DNA of 64,000 nucleotides from Clavibacter sp. B3I6 (GTDB lineage: Bacteria > Actinomycetota > Actinomycetes > Actinomycetales > Microbacteriaceae), in NCBI RefSeq assembly GCF_030816895.1, contig NZ_JAUSYL010000001.1:2170001-2234000 (forward strand), read 5' to 3'. Shown here one piece after another: positions 1 through 8,443 of the stretch (position 1 is its first letter; every line of letters starts with the position of its first letter). The notes under the pieces were generated by a model that was not told the DNA's origin, searched no databases, and worked only from the letters and a program-made list of their open reading frames with translations. The position numbers and the translations under genes were made by a program.

Positions 1-255
1 ACCATCCTGGCGCCCAGCTTCTACGACCTCGTCTGGTCGATCCCGCTGCTCCTCGGCACCGTCCTGGTGGCCCTCGTGGCGGTCGCGCTCGTCGTCCTGG
101 TGCGGGTCGCGCTGGTGGGCCGACGCGCGCTGGCCGCGACCGCCGTGCTCGACGAGGCCCGCCTCGAGCTGGTGCGCGAGCGCACGGCGCGGCTGCGCGC
201 GGGGCTGCGCGACGACGTCGCCGGTGACGACGGGGTCGGGGGCCCGGCCGCCTGA
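1..255 (+). CDS. Small membrane protein, 5' end cut by window edge
   Basis: The frame is open from the first base and stops at 255, so the N-terminus lies outside the window. The visible 84 residues start with a polar stretch, then a strongly hydrophobic run (about residues 12-40, Leu/Val/Ala-rich), then an Arg/Glu/Asp-rich tail ending in Pro-Ala-Ala. This is the shape of a one-pass small membrane protein with a cytoplasmic charged tail. I do not recognise the family. The codons are strongly GC-ending like the neighbours, which supports real coding. An internal ATG at 67 would cut the hydrophobic segment, so it is an unlikely start. Confidence 0.5.
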   Translation, partial: TILAPSFYDLVWSIPLLLGTVLVALVAVALVVLVRVALVGRRALAATAVLDEARLELVRERTARLRAGLRDDVAGDDGVGGPAA

Positions 256-528
256 GGGGTCCGGTGCGGGTCCGCGGGCCGCGGGATCCGACAGGTCGCG
301 TCGAGGTCCTCCGCGACGCGCGAGGACCTCGTCGCGCCGATGCCGGCGTGCTCGGGCGGGGGATGACGAGCCCGACACCGGCGAGGTGCGGGACCGCTCC
401 TTCAGCCGACGAGGGGATCCTCGACCGGACGCCGCCACCGCATGACGCGCGGATCGCGGGCCACGCGGACGCTGGCGCAGGACGCGCGCCCCGGGTTCCA
501 CACAGCACCGCACAGCAGGATGATGCGC

Positions 529-1473
529 ATGCCTGACTTCCGCCGTCTCCTCGGTGCTGCCGCGAAAGCGCTCGGCGACCACTCCTCTTCCTCCTCCAGC
601 CAGGACCGGCAGCAGCCCTCGCGCGGCGGTGAGACCGACTGGCGCAGCGTCGTCCGGTCCGCGGCGGACAAGCTCACGGGGGACGAGCGCACTCCGCGCG
701 ATCAGGTGGGTGGCCCCCGGACCGGGCAGGTCCACGGGCAGCGGGACGCCGGACACCCGGACCCGCAGCAGTACGGCCAGCAGCAGTACGGCCAGGGCCA
801 GGCCGGCCCCCAGCAGTACGGCCAGCGCCAGGCCGCCCAGGTGACCGAGGCCGACCGCATCGCGCTCGGCAAGTACGACTACCTCCTCCGCACGGCGGAA
901 CCGGAGCAGCTCGAGCAGGTGCACCGGGACGCCTTCGAGCGCCTCACCCCCGCGCAGCGCGAGCTCGTCCTCGCACGTCTGACCGAGGAGCTCCCCGCCC
1001 ATGAGCGGCCCCGCAGCGGCAGCGCCGCCGACCTCGCCCGCGCGGCCACCCGAGGGCAGACCAGCCGACCCGGCCTCATGCAGAGGGTGCTCGGCGGCCA
1101 TGGGACGTCGAACCGAGGGAGCCGCAACGGTGCCGCCATGTTCGCGGGCGGTGCGGCTGCGGGGGCGGGCGTGGCGGCGATCGGGGGCGTGGCGGTGGCG
1201 GTCGCATCCGGCGCCGCGATCAGCGCCGTGGCCGGTCCGCTCCTGTCGGGGGCGATGGCGGACGGGATCGACTTCGCCGGCCTCACGGAGGGCTTCGGGC
1301 TCGAGGGCCTCCCCGACCTCGGTGGGCTGTCCGAGGGCGTGGACGGCATCGCGCAGGGCGGTGAGGAGTACCTCACCGGCATCGGCGACCAGGTCGGCGG
1401 CATCGGCGACCAGGTCGGCGGGCTCGGCGAGGGCTTCCAGATCCCGGGGCTGGGCGACTTCTTCGACCGCTAG
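529..1473 (+). CDS. Gln-rich conserved hypothetical protein
   Basis: A protein of 314 residues of unknown function. I chose the ATG at 529 because AGGA sits 8 bases upstream; the frame stays open to 442 and has other ATGs at 520 and 523. Order of parts: a basic N-terminus; a Ser-rich patch; a low-complexity region around residues 80-105 with repeated QQYGQ units; a conserved-looking block near residue 114 (LGKYDYLLRTAEPEQLEQVH) that reads as helical and resembles a segment in actinobacterial proteins often loosely labelled 'cation-transporting ATPase'; an Ala/Gly/Val hydrophobic stretch near 204-242 that could enter a membrane; and a Gly-rich C-terminus with a duplicated GIGDQVGG unit near 283-300. 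There is no ATPase signature, so that label is not justified. It is convergent with the AraC gene, 4 bases apart. Confidence 0.7.
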   Translation: MPDFRRLLGAAAKALGDHSSSSSSQDRQQPSRGGETDWRSVVRSAADKLTGDERTPRDQVGGPRTGQVHGQRDAGHPDPQQYGQQQYGQGQAGPQQYGQRQAAQVTEADRIALGKYDYLLRTAEPEQLEQVHRDAFERLTPAQRELVLARLTEELPAHERPRSGSAADLARAATRGQTSRPGLMQRVLGGHGTSNRGSRNGAAMFAGGAAAGAGVAAIGGVAVAVASGAAISAVAGPLLSGAMADGIDFAGLTEGFGLEGLPDLGGLSEGVDGIAQGGEEYLTGIGDQVGGIGDQVGGLGEGFQIPGLGDFFDR

Positions 1474-1477
1474 CCCG

Positions 1478-2410
1478 TCAGGCCAGCCGCTCGCTCGCGC
1501 GGGACTCCGTCCGGTACCGCCCGGGCGGGACCGATCGCTCGCGACGGAAGGCCCGGCTGAAGGCGTAGACGGAGGTGTAGCCGACATCCGCGGCGATCAC
1601 CTCGAGTGCATCGTCGGTGTCGCGGAGCCGACGCGCGGCGAGGTCCATCCGCCAGCGGGTGAGGTAGTCGCCCGGCGTGGTGCCGGCGAACGCGTGGAAG
1701 CGGCGCACCAGCGTCTGCTTGGACGTCGCGACCTCGCGGGCGAGAGCCTCGGTCGTCCACGGATGACCCGGGGCCTCATGGATCCGCGTGACGGCCCGCA
1801 TCAGGAGCGGGTCGCGGAGGACGCCCCACCACGAGGCGCCGGCGTCCGGGGAGGAGGCGAGCCAGGTGCGCAGGATCTCCACGAGGAGGACGTCGACGAG
1901 ACGATCGAGGACCAGATGGGTCGCGAGGCCGGGACGGGCCAGCTCCCGCGCCAGGAGCCGGACGATGTCGGCGAGGCTCCCGTCCAGCTGCTGCGCCCGG
2001 AAGTGGATCACGGGCGGGAGCAGGGCGAGGACGGGCGTGGATCCTGCGGGGTCGTGGGAGTACGACGCGCCGAGGATCTGCGTCTGAGCCTCCCCGTCCC
2101 CCAGGCGCAGCAGACCACCGTGACGGCGCGCGTCGTCGGCGGCCTCCACGTCGCACGAGTGGATCTCGACCTCGGGCGCGCTGGAGAGGGAGTGGGCGGC
2201 GCCGGTCGCGAGGATGACGACGTCGCCGGCCGTCATGAGCCGAGGGGCATCGCCGTCGACGGTCAGGTAGGCGATGCCGGCCGTGACCGCGTAGACGACG
2301 GCGTCCCGATCGCGGACCCATTCGACGCCCCAGTCGCCGCCCGCCGCGATCCGGGCGCCGGCGCTCCCCCGCACGCCGGAGACGTCGAGCACGTGCGAGA
2401 GGACGTCCAT
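1478..2410 (-). CDS. AraC-family transcriptional regulator with N-terminal cupin
   Basis: A protein of 310 residues. The first ~170 form an AraC-type cupin ligand-binding domain (Cupin_6-like: Gly-rich strands with HSLSS near residue 73). The last ~100 contain the two helix-turn-helix motifs of the AraC family: the first around TTEALAREVATSKQTLVRRF, the second around IAADVGYTSVYAFSRAFRR, followed by the usual P-x-x-Y/R end (PPGRYR). It is transcribed away from the monooxygenase gene at 2580 across a 169-base gap, the usual arrangement of an AraC activator and its target. The effector is unknown. Start at the ATG at 2410. Confidence 0.88.
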   Translation of the reverse strand: MDVLSHVLDVSGVRGSAGARIAAGGDWGVEWVRDRDAVVYAVTAGIAYLTVDGDAPRLMTAGDVVILATGAAHSLSSAPEVEIHSCDVEAADDARRHGGLLRLGDGEAQTQILGASYSHDPAGSTPVLALLPPVIHFRAQQLDGSLADIVRLLARELARPGLATHLVLDRLVDVLLVEILRTWLASSPDAGASWWGVLRDPLLMRAVTRIHEAPGHPWTTEALAREVATSKQTLVRRFHAFAGTTPGDYLTRWRMDLAARRLRDTDDALEVIAADVGYTSVYAFSRAFRRERSVPPGRYRTESRASERLA

Positions 2411-2579
2411 GCGGCGAATCTACGGTGATGCGCCGCAGAGCACCAGGACGGCACGTTCGATGGTCCTCCCGGACATGGATCCGGCTGTCTCGGTCATTGA
2501 GCGCACCAGCAAGCGCTCCTAGCGTTGTCATCGTCCGGGCGCCCGCCCAGGACCGCAGCGACACGAAGGAAGCAGCCCC

Positions 2580-2936
2580 ATGAGCACGACCGATGACACC
2601 GTCCCCGACGGCTTGATGCCCGCCGACGTCCTGGCCTCGATCACCCCGGTGGCCGTCTACGGGTTCGCCCGCGCCCAGGCCGGCAAGGAGCGGGAGCTCG
2701 AGGACGCCATCCGCGCGATCATCCCGGCGGTGCGCGCCGAGCAGGGCTACGAGCAGTACACGGTCCACACCGCGAAGGAGCAGCCCGGGGCGTTCGCGTT
2801 CTACGAGCGCTGGTCATCGGGGGCGGACATCGCGCGCCACGTGCAGCAGCCGCACATGCAGGACTACTTCGGCAAGCTGGCGGACCTCGTCGAGGGCGAC
2901 CTCGAGGCCGAATGGCTGTGGCCCCTCGGCGACTGA
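2580..2936 (+). CDS. Antibiotic biosynthesis monooxygenase (ABM) domain protein
   Basis: A protein of 118 residues with one ferredoxin-like ABM fold: strand TPVAVYGFARAQAGKERELE, helix, then EQGYEQYTVHTAKEQPGAFAFYERW and HMQDYF. This is the layout of YgiN/HmoA-like quinol monooxygenases, which act without metal or cofactor on quinones or similar aromatics, usually as dimers. The conserved Glu-Gln-Gly and the Tyr-Glu-Arg-Trp strand are present. The start ATG has AAGGA 9-13 bases upstream. It is divergent from the AraC-cupin gene, which suggests induction by that regulator. The substrate cannot be told from sequence. Confidence 0.85.
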   Translation: MSTTDDTVPDGLMPADVLASITPVAVYGFARAQAGKERELEDAIRAIIPAVRAEQGYEQYTVHTAKEQPGAFAFYERWSSGADIARHVQQPHMQDYFGKLADLVEGDLEAEWLWPLGD

Positions 2937-2950
2937 CCGCGCAGGCGCGC

Positions 2951-2981
2951 GCCGCGGGCCGGCTCCCTGCCGGCCCGCGGC
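2951..2981 (+). terminator. Hairpin after the monooxygenase gene
   Basis: A perfect 13-base inverted repeat, GCCGCGGGCCGGC, with a 5-base loop, 14 bases after the stop codon at 2936. There is no T-run, which is common for actinobacterial intrinsic terminators. It may serve both this gene and the convergent acetyltransferase. Confidence 0.6.
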
Positions 2982-3056
2982 CCCGCCCTCGGGTGCCGGG
3001 CTGCCCGAGGACGCGTCTCGATGCGGACAGCCCTCCGGCCGGTCATCCCGTACGGA

Positions 3057-3626
3057 TCAGAGGGGCGTCCCGGGCCGCTCGCTCGCGAGGAGGGCGTAGC
3101 CGTCGAGAGTGGTCCACTCGCCCTTGAACCAGTCGGCGTCGACCTGCCGCGACTCCTGTCGGAACCCCAGCCGCCCCAGCAGCCGCGCCACCGACTCGTT
3201 GCGCGCGTCGCAGGAGGCCACCACCCGGTGCGCGCGCTCCTGCTCGAACACCAGGTCCAGCAGCGCACCCAGCGCTTCGGAGGCGATCCCTCGACCCTGC
3301 GACGAGCGGGCCAGGGTGACGCCGACCTCGCAGGTGCCGGGCTGATCCTCGAGCACGTGCAGCGCGAGGTCTCCGAGGAGCCCACCCGAGGCGGTCTCGC
3401 GGACGGCGAGCTGCAGCCAACCGCCGGGCGATGGGAGACGCCCGTCGGGCTGACCGGCGACCAGGCGCTCCGCGTCCGCTCGCGAGAAGGCGGTCCCCCA
3501 CGACTGGTAACGCGCCACCTCCGGATCACGGCGGTACCCGGTGAAGGCATCGACATCACGACGCGCGAGCGGCTCGATGGTGAGGCGTGCGGTCATGGCG
3601 GCCACGTGGTCGTGCGGCGAGGGCAT
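3057..3626 (-). CDS. GNAT-family N-acetyltransferase (RimJ/RimL type)
   Basis: A protein of 189 residues. It shows the GNAT pattern of an early strand (MTARLTIEPLARRDVDAF), a central LLGDLALHVL strand and the acetyl-CoA motif RSSQGRGIASEAL (R/Q-x-x-G-x-G/A) around residue 110, followed by LGFRQESRQVDADWFKGEW, typical of the RimJ/RimL (Acetyltransf_3) branch that acetylates protein N-termini or small amines. A later start at 3596 (MTARL) would fit the family N-terminus equally well. Neither start has a strong ribosome site. The substrate is unknown. Confidence 0.8.
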   Translation of the reverse strand: MPSPHDHVAAMTARLTIEPLARRDVDAFTGYRRDPEVARYQSWGTAFSRADAERLVAGQPDGRLPSPGGWLQLAVRETASGGLLGDLALHVLEDQPGTCEVGVTLARSSQGRGIASEALGALLDLVFEQERAHRVVASCDARNESVARLLGRLGFRQESRQVDADWFKGEWTTLDGYALLASERPGTPL

Positions 3627-3703
3627 GCCTCGAGGCTAGCGAAGGCCGGAGCGCGAGCTCGGTCGTGTCCCGTCAGGCGATCCCCCATCGGAACGCGATG
3701 AGC

Positions 3704-4444
3704 TCATCGAGAGGTGGACACCGCGTGCGCGAGGAGCCACTCCTCCGCGTCGGGCCAGGCCATGGCGAGGTCGGCGCTGAGGGCTTCGTGATCCATGCCC
3801 GGGTACTGCTTCCAGGTGATCCCCCGACGGGTGAGACCGTCGGCGAGTTCCGCGTGGGGCATGACCATCTCGACCGCGTCGACGTCCTGATCTCCCCAGA
3901 AGCAGTAGAGCGGGCAGGGCGACCGGTCGACGAGCGCGTCGGGCGGGAGCGTGGCGAGCCGTTCGTAGAAGGCGGCGCCGGCACGCAGATCGAATCGCAT
4001 GCTCAGCTCCGACCAGAGGTCCTCGTCCTCCTCCATCTCCGCCATCTGCTCGTCGACGTCGCGGGACGTGATGCCGTAGTCACCCAGCAGGGGGAATCCG
4101 CCGGAGGCGACGGCGGTGACTGCGTCGTGCTCGGCGAGCTCGAGGGCGAGCCACGGGCCGAACGCACCGGTGAAGGAGTACCCGAACACCGCGAAGGACT
4201 CGTGTCCCAGGTGCGTCATCACCGCGAGCATGTCGCTCGCCCAGACGTGCGGGTCGTAGGGGGCACCCGGGCGCGAGCTGGTGCCGTAGTCGCGCGGTGT
4301 GGCGACCACGAGGGTGAAGTGCTCGGCCATCAGCGCTTCGACCTCGGGTGTCCAGGAGTAGTTGCACTCGGGGGCCAGGAGCGCAGGACCGGTGCCGGAC
4401 GTCCGGTAGGCGAGCGCTGCGCCGTCGACTTCCAGATGGGTCAT
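3704..4444 (-). CDS. Alpha/beta hydrolase
   Basis: A protein of 246 residues starting at the ATG at 4444 (MTHLEVDGAALAYRTSGTGP), which matches the usual alpha/beta-hydrolase N-terminus; the frame is open further upstream but reads as low-quality sequence. The nucleophile elbow is GYSFTG, so the Ser is present but the family's last Gly of G-x-S-x-G is a Thr followed by Gly. A late FWGDQDVDAVE supplies the acid strand, and GMDHEALSADL supplies the likely catalytic His near the C-terminus. Probably a cytoplasmic esterase-like enzyme; no substrate can be named. Confidence 0.8.
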   Translation of the reverse strand: MTHLEVDGAALAYRTSGTGPALLAPECNYSWTPEVEALMAEHFTLVVATPRDYGTSSRPGAPYDPHVWASDMLAVMTHLGHESFAVFGYSFTGAFGPWLALELAEHDAVTAVASGGFPLLGDYGITSRDVDEQMAEMEEDEDLWSELSMRFDLRAGAAFYERLATLPPDALVDRSPCPLYCFWGDQDVDAVEMVMPHAELADGLTRRGITWKQYPGMDHEALSADLAMAWPDAEEWLLAHAVSTSR

Positions 4445-4541
4445 GCGGCAACGATAGGTGCACGAAGAGGACCGGTCCTGTCTCAGGCGACGCGTCTCCC
4501 CGCCCCTCCGGCCCGCCGCGGGCTCGGCCGTGGGCCTGCGC

Positions 4542-5030
4542 TCAGCTGCCCGCCGACAGGGCGCGCGCGTACAGGATGCGTGATCCGTCGCGACCGGTCT
4601 CCCGAAGGCCGGCCTTCGCGAGCACCCGCTGCGACGGCACGTTGGACACCTCGGTGTCAGCGGCGGCGATCCTCGCTCCATGCTGTGCCGCGAAGCTCAG
4701 GGCGACCTGCACGGCTTCGGTCGCCAGCCCCTGGTTCCGGGCACCGGCGACGAGGCCGTAGCCGAACTCGATCCGTCCCTCCTCGTCGGGCGGTCCGAAG
4801 AAGCCGAGGCCTCCTACTGCGCGGCCGTCGGATGAGCGCCTGATGACGTACATGGTGAAGATCGGGTCGGGATCCGTCGACGCTGCCAGTCCGCGCAGCG
4901 GGTCGAGCTCGTCAGCGAGCGGGTACTCCGCGTCCCAGTCGTCCCCCGCCTCCTCGGCGCGATCGACGATGCGTCGGGCGAGCTCCGGTGTGATCCGGTC
5001 GAGCGTGACGCGCGCTCCGGACAGTCCCAT
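4542..5030 (-). CDS. GNAT-family N-acetyltransferase
   Basis: A protein of 162 residues. It has the strand-turn-helix acetyl-CoA site GARNQGLATEAVQVALSFAA near residue 105 and the following VSNVPSQRVLAKAGLRETGR, the N-x-x-S-x-R-V-L-x-K-x-G-F/L pattern of RimJ/RimL-like acetyltransferases. The N-terminus (ARVTLDRITPELARRIV) is that family's first strand. It is the same type as the gene at 3057 but clearly diverged from it. No target can be inferred from the neighbours. Confidence 0.8.
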   Translation of the reverse strand: MGLSGARVTLDRITPELARRIVDRAEEAGDDWDAEYPLADELDPLRGLAASTDPDPIFTMYVIRRSSDGRAVGGLGFFGPPDEEGRIEFGYGLVAGARNQGLATEAVQVALSFAAQHGARIAAADTEVSNVPSQRVLAKAGLRETGRDGSRILYARALSAGS

Positions 5031-5108
5031 GGGGCGAGCATGTCAGGGTGTCGGCCGGACAGCCAGGAAGAGCGTCCGGGTGGCGGTCCCTCCCGGACCA
5101 CCCGCTCC

Positions 5109-6296
5109 TCACCGCAGGGACGGACTCGGCCCGATCCTCCGGCGCGTCACGACCCGGTCGAGGACCGCCTCCACGTCGGCGAGCGCGAGCTCCGCGCCGG
5201 CGGCCCCGGTCGGGATCGTCGCCGTCGGGCGCTTGATGCTGACGCTGAGCCCGCGTCCCGTGAACCGCACGACCGATGAGGCCCTCTCGGCGCTGAAGTC
5301 GAATACGCAGCGCACCTCGTCGACGTCCACCGTCTTCCACCACCCCCGCCACGCAGGCGACTCCAGCAGGTCGCCTATGCGCTCCCTCTCCTCCTCGTAC
5401 TCCTCGGGGACGTCGTCGAAGTCGTAGATGGCGCTCCCCCACATGACGTCGACGTGATCAGCCGGCCTCTCCGCGAAGCGGAAGCCGATCGCCGTCGCCG
5501 GGCCGGTCGGCTCGATGGGCAGCGGATCCGCGTGCCCGCCGCGCACGCCGACGGCACCCGCGACGACGTCGAACGCGAAGCTCCCCCGGTCGCCCAGGAT
5601 GATCCCGGGGACCGAGATCCCCTCCACGGTCGTGCTCGACGTCCACCGCAGGCTCCGCGCCGCACGGTCGAACGACCAGTACGAGGACCCGCCGACCATC
5701 TCGTCCGACAGCCGCGACGACCGCTCTCCCCGCAGCTCCTCCACCTCCACCCGCAGCCGGAGGAACCCGTCGTCGCGGAGGACACCGACCAGCCGCATGC
5801 GGCGGGATCGGCTGCGGTCCTGCTTCCACGGGCCGTGTCGCGGGACCTCGTAGTCGTCGCGTCGGGCGGCGTCGGCCGCGCGGTCCACGGCGGCAGGGTC
5901 GCCGCCGCGGCGCGCCACCAGCCGCTTCAGCGTCTCCCGCCACATGAGCAGCACCAGCGCGTCCCGCTCGCGGACGTCGAGGTCGTGGAACCCCGCCGGC
6001 ACGTGGACGTGCGCGATGTCCTCGCCGCCGGCCATGTGGTCCGAGACCTCGACCTCCAGGTCGCCGCTCGCGGAGGGCAGGCCGGGCATGAGGCGGATGC
6101 TCGCGAACGGCATCGTGATGCCCTCCTCCGCGAGGCGCTCACCGAGGAGCTCGGTGACCTTCCTCGACCCCCGCAGGAGCGCATCCACGTCGAGGACCGG
6201 TCCGTACGTGTCGTCGTCCAGGTCCGACGGGTACCACCGATGGTCCGGCCATCCGGTGTCCGGCCAGAAGTGCACATCCCGCAGCGTCGGCGCCAT
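5109..6296 (-). CDS. Conserved-looking hypothetical protein, 395 residues
   Basis: I do not recognise this protein. It starts MAPTLRDVHFWPDTGWPDHRWYPSD and has no signal peptide, membrane segment or catalytic motif I can name. The middle is Arg-rich and charged (DRSRSRRMRLVGV). The second half alternates short hydrophobic strands with acidic turns (VDEVRCVFDFSAE, VVRFTGRGLSVSIK), suggesting a beta-rich soluble protein. An acidic patch, PEEYEEERERIGD, lies near residue 300. Codon use is strongly GC-ending throughout, which supports real coding. It stands alone between an acetyltransferase and a tautomerase-like gene on the same strand. Confidence 0.7.
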   Translation of the reverse strand: MAPTLRDVHFWPDTGWPDHRWYPSDLDDDTYGPVLDVDALLRGSRKVTELLGERLAEEGITMPFASIRLMPGLPSASGDLEVEVSDHMAGGEDIAHVHVPAGFHDLDVRERDALVLLMWRETLKRLVARRGGDPAAVDRAADAARRDDYEVPRHGPWKQDRSRSRRMRLVGVLRDDGFLRLRVEVEELRGERSSRLSDEMVGGSSYWSFDRAARSLRWTSSTTVEGISVPGIILGDRGSFAFDVVAGAVGVRGGHADPLPIEPTGPATAIGFRFAERPADHVDVMWGSAIYDFDDVPEEYEEERERIGDLLESPAWRGWWKTVDVDEVRCVFDFSAERASSVVRFTGRGLSVSIKRPTATIPTGAAGAELALADVEAVLDRVVTRRRIGPSPSLR

Positions 6297-6384
6297 CTGC
6301 CGATCATGGCAGCGCTGGGCGCCGCATCACCGCCCAGCGGAGTGCGGTGAGGGATGCCTCCCCGGGCAGATCCGCAGGTGCTGC

Positions 6385-6774
6385 CTAGACGTCCACCGTG
6401 TACCCGAGCGCGAGATCCTCGGCGTCCACACCGCGGATGCCCCAGTTCACCCGCGGCGTCTCCGTGATCGTGATCTCCACGCTGTGCGGCGCGATCCCGA
6501 CCTCGGACGCGATGCGCGCGAAGAGCTCCCGGATCAGCGCGCGCTTGGCCGCCTCGGTCCGCCCCTCGAAGATCGAGATCTCGATGATCGTGTAGTCATC
6601 CCCTCGATCCGCGGGGTGGACGAAGTCCGCCGGCGCGAGGCCGATGAAGCGATGGAAGCGCTTCTCGGCCGGGTACTCGAGGGCGACCATCACCGCGCCG
6701 TGGATCGCGTCCGACAGCGCCTGCCGCCGCGCATCCAGGGAAGCCCGATGTCCGTACACGATCACCTGGGCCAT
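6385..6774 (-). CDS. Tautomerase-superfamily protein lacking Pro1
   Basis: A protein of 129 residues matching the larger 4-oxalocrotonate-tautomerase-like proteins (Tautomerase_2 type): RFHRFIGLAPADFVHP in the middle, then YTIIEISIFEGRTEAAKRALI and SVEITITETPRVNWGIRG, the strand and hairpin that build the active site of this superfamily. In this family the amino-terminal Pro after Met is the catalytic base. Here the start reads MAQVIVYGHR, with no Pro. I chose the ATG at 6774; a GTG sits directly before it and would not restore a Pro either. It may have lost tautomerase activity or use another chemistry. Confidence 0.78.
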   Translation of the reverse strand: MAQVIVYGHRASLDARRQALSDAIHGAVMVALEYPAEKRFHRFIGLAPADFVHPADRGDDYTIIEISIFEGRTEAAKRALIRELFARIASEVGIAPHSVEITITETPRVNWGIRGVDAEDLALGYTVDV

Positions 6775-6909
6775 CACGCCACGCTACCGGGCGTTGAGCG
6801 CATGGGGGGTGACGTCGGGGCGGAAGGAAGCAGAGGACGCTGAGGCGTCCCTCGTCCCGGGCGCGAGGTCGTCGTCGCGGCGCATCCGCATGCGTCCCGC
6901 GGCAGCTCC

Positions 6910-7659
6910 TCAGCTGACCGGCGGACGACCCAGGAGCACGGTGAGGAAGCCGAGCGTGCCGCGGTACCCCTCCAACCACGCCCTCCGGTGCTCGACCGAC
7001 GCGGTCATCACCTGATCGCGGTCGGGGTCATCGGGGTGGTCGAGCGCCCACCGTGCGAGTGCGCCCGTCCACGACCACTCGTAGTCGTCCCACTCCTCCA
7101 GGGTGCTGACGTGCCCCTGCAGCGGCACCCACCCGTTCGCGGCGGCGACCTCCACGGTGGCCGCCAGGTCGCCGTAGTCCTCACGCTGCGCGCCGAGGAG
7201 GTCCAGCACCCGCGGGGTCGGCTCCTGCTCCCAGAAGCACTCGCCGACGAGCGCACGACCACCCGGGCGGAGGTGCCCGTCGATGGCGGCCAGGGTCGGC
7301 TCGAGACCCCCGAAGGCGTGCGTCGCGCCCACGCTGAGCACGACGTCGAACCGGTCGCCGGAGGTCCAGGTGCGGGCGTCGGCGCGGACGAGGTCGAGGC
7401 GCGAGGACAGACCCTCGCGCTCGGCCTGCTCACGCACCCGGTCGAAGCCGACGTCGGAGTGATCGACCCCGACAGCGGTGAGCGACGGCTCGCGACGCAG
7501 GGCCCGCAACAGCCAGCTGCCATCCCCGCACCCGAGGTCGAGGACCGCGCTCCGCCCGGCGACCGCACGAGCGAGGAGGCGGTCGACGCTGTCATCGCTC
7601 AGCGGCGACGCGATCGGGTGATCCGCGTGGGCGAGGTCGCTGATCCGGTCCCTGTCCAT
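6910..7659 (-). CDS. SAM-dependent class I methyltransferase
   Basis: A protein of 249 residues. Motif I, AVLDLGCGDGSWLLRAL, near residue 40 binds S-adenosylmethionine. The acidic residue after the second strand is in AVGVDHSDVGFD; motif II is DLVRADARTW, motif III FDVVLSVGATHAFGG. Downstream GGRALVGECFW and a C-terminal half with a DDYEWSWTGALARWALDHP segment look like a small-molecule methyltransferase of the Methyltransf_25 type. No neighbour tells the substrate. Start ATG at 7659. Confidence 0.82.
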   Translation of the reverse strand: MDRDRISDLAHADHPIASPLSDDSVDRLLARAVAGRSAVLDLGCGDGSWLLRALRREPSLTAVGVDHSDVGFDRVREQAEREGLSSRLDLVRADARTWTSGDRFDVVLSVGATHAFGGLEPTLAAIDGHLRPGGRALVGECFWEQEPTPRVLDLLGAQREDYGDLAATVEVAAANGWVPLQGHVSTLEEWDDYEWSWTGALARWALDHPDDPDRDQVMTASVEHRRAWLEGYRGTLGFLTVLLGRPPVS

Positions 7660-7775
7660 GGCGCCACCCTACGGTGGCCCTCCCGCATGCGACCGGGTCC
7701 GCTGCGGTCCACCGACCGAACGCTCGATGACGGAGCGCGGAGCCGAGCCCGGGGACCGGGACCGGCCGCCCCCGG

Positions 7776-8438
7776 TCAGCCCACGGGCTCCGCGAACACG
7801 ACGCGGTTGTCCTCGTAGTGGCCCACGCTGCGGTCGAAGATCCCGCCGCAGGTGATGAGGCGGAGCTGGTCGGTGGGCTGCGCGCCGAAGACGCGCGCGG
7901 TCGGGAAGTCGGCCTTCGCGAAGTCGGCGACCTCGGTCACGGCGTAGCGCGTCGTGCCGCCGTCGACGTCCTGCACCGCCACCTCGTCGCCGACGCCGAG
8001 CTCGGCGAGCCGGGCGAAGGCGGCCGGGCCGACGCGGGAGTCGACGTGCGCGGCGATCACCGTGGGTCCGCGGCCGCCGGGGCGGCCGCCGCCCGTGAAC
8101 CAGCCGACGTCGTCGAAGTCGACGGGCACCTCCATGCGGCCGTCAGGGGCGATGCCGAGGTCGATGAGCGGCTGGTCGAGGTCGATGGCGGGGATCGCGA
8201 CGCGGGCCGGGAGGGTGCCGACGCCCTGCACGACCTGCGGGGAGGTCGTCGGCGTCGGATCGGGGCTCGGTGCGGCCGGGGGCGTCGGAGGCGCGGACGC
8301 GGCGGGTGCCGCGGGTGCCGGCGGCCGATCCGCGGGCGCGCATCCGGCCAGCGCGGCCAGCGGGATCAGCGCGGCCGCGAGCACCACGATCCGGCGGGCG
8401 CGCCGCGCGGGCGACGCGTCCGCCGGACCGCGGTGCAC
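7776..8438 (-). CDS. Class F sortase, predicted lipoprotein
   Basis: A protein of 220 residues from the GTG at 8438, 5 bases after the stop of the CHRD gene, with AGGAG about 11 bases upstream. The N-terminus is basic, then hydrophobic, and ends in LAGC, a lipobox, so it is probably anchored to the outer face of the membrane as a lipoprotein. A Pro/Ala/Thr-rich linker follows. The sortase domain has His in TVIAAHVDSR (about residue 129), the nucleophile Cys in LITCGG (about 195) and Arg in DNRVVF (about 210): the complete His-Cys-Arg triad of class F. Its partner is probably the adjacent CHRD protein, translated just before it. Confidence 0.85.
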   Translation of the reverse strand: MHRGPADASPARRARRIVVLAAALIPLAALAGCAPADRPPAPAAPAASAPPTPPAAPSPDPTPTTSPQVVQGVGTLPARVAIPAIDLDQPLIDLGIAPDGRMEVPVDFDDVGWFTGGGRPGGRGPTVIAAHVDSRVGPAAFARLAELGVGDEVAVQDVDGGTTRYAVTEVADFAKADFPTARVFGAQPTDQLRLITCGGIFDRSVGHYEDNRVVFAEPVG

Positions 8439-8443
8439 GGGGA

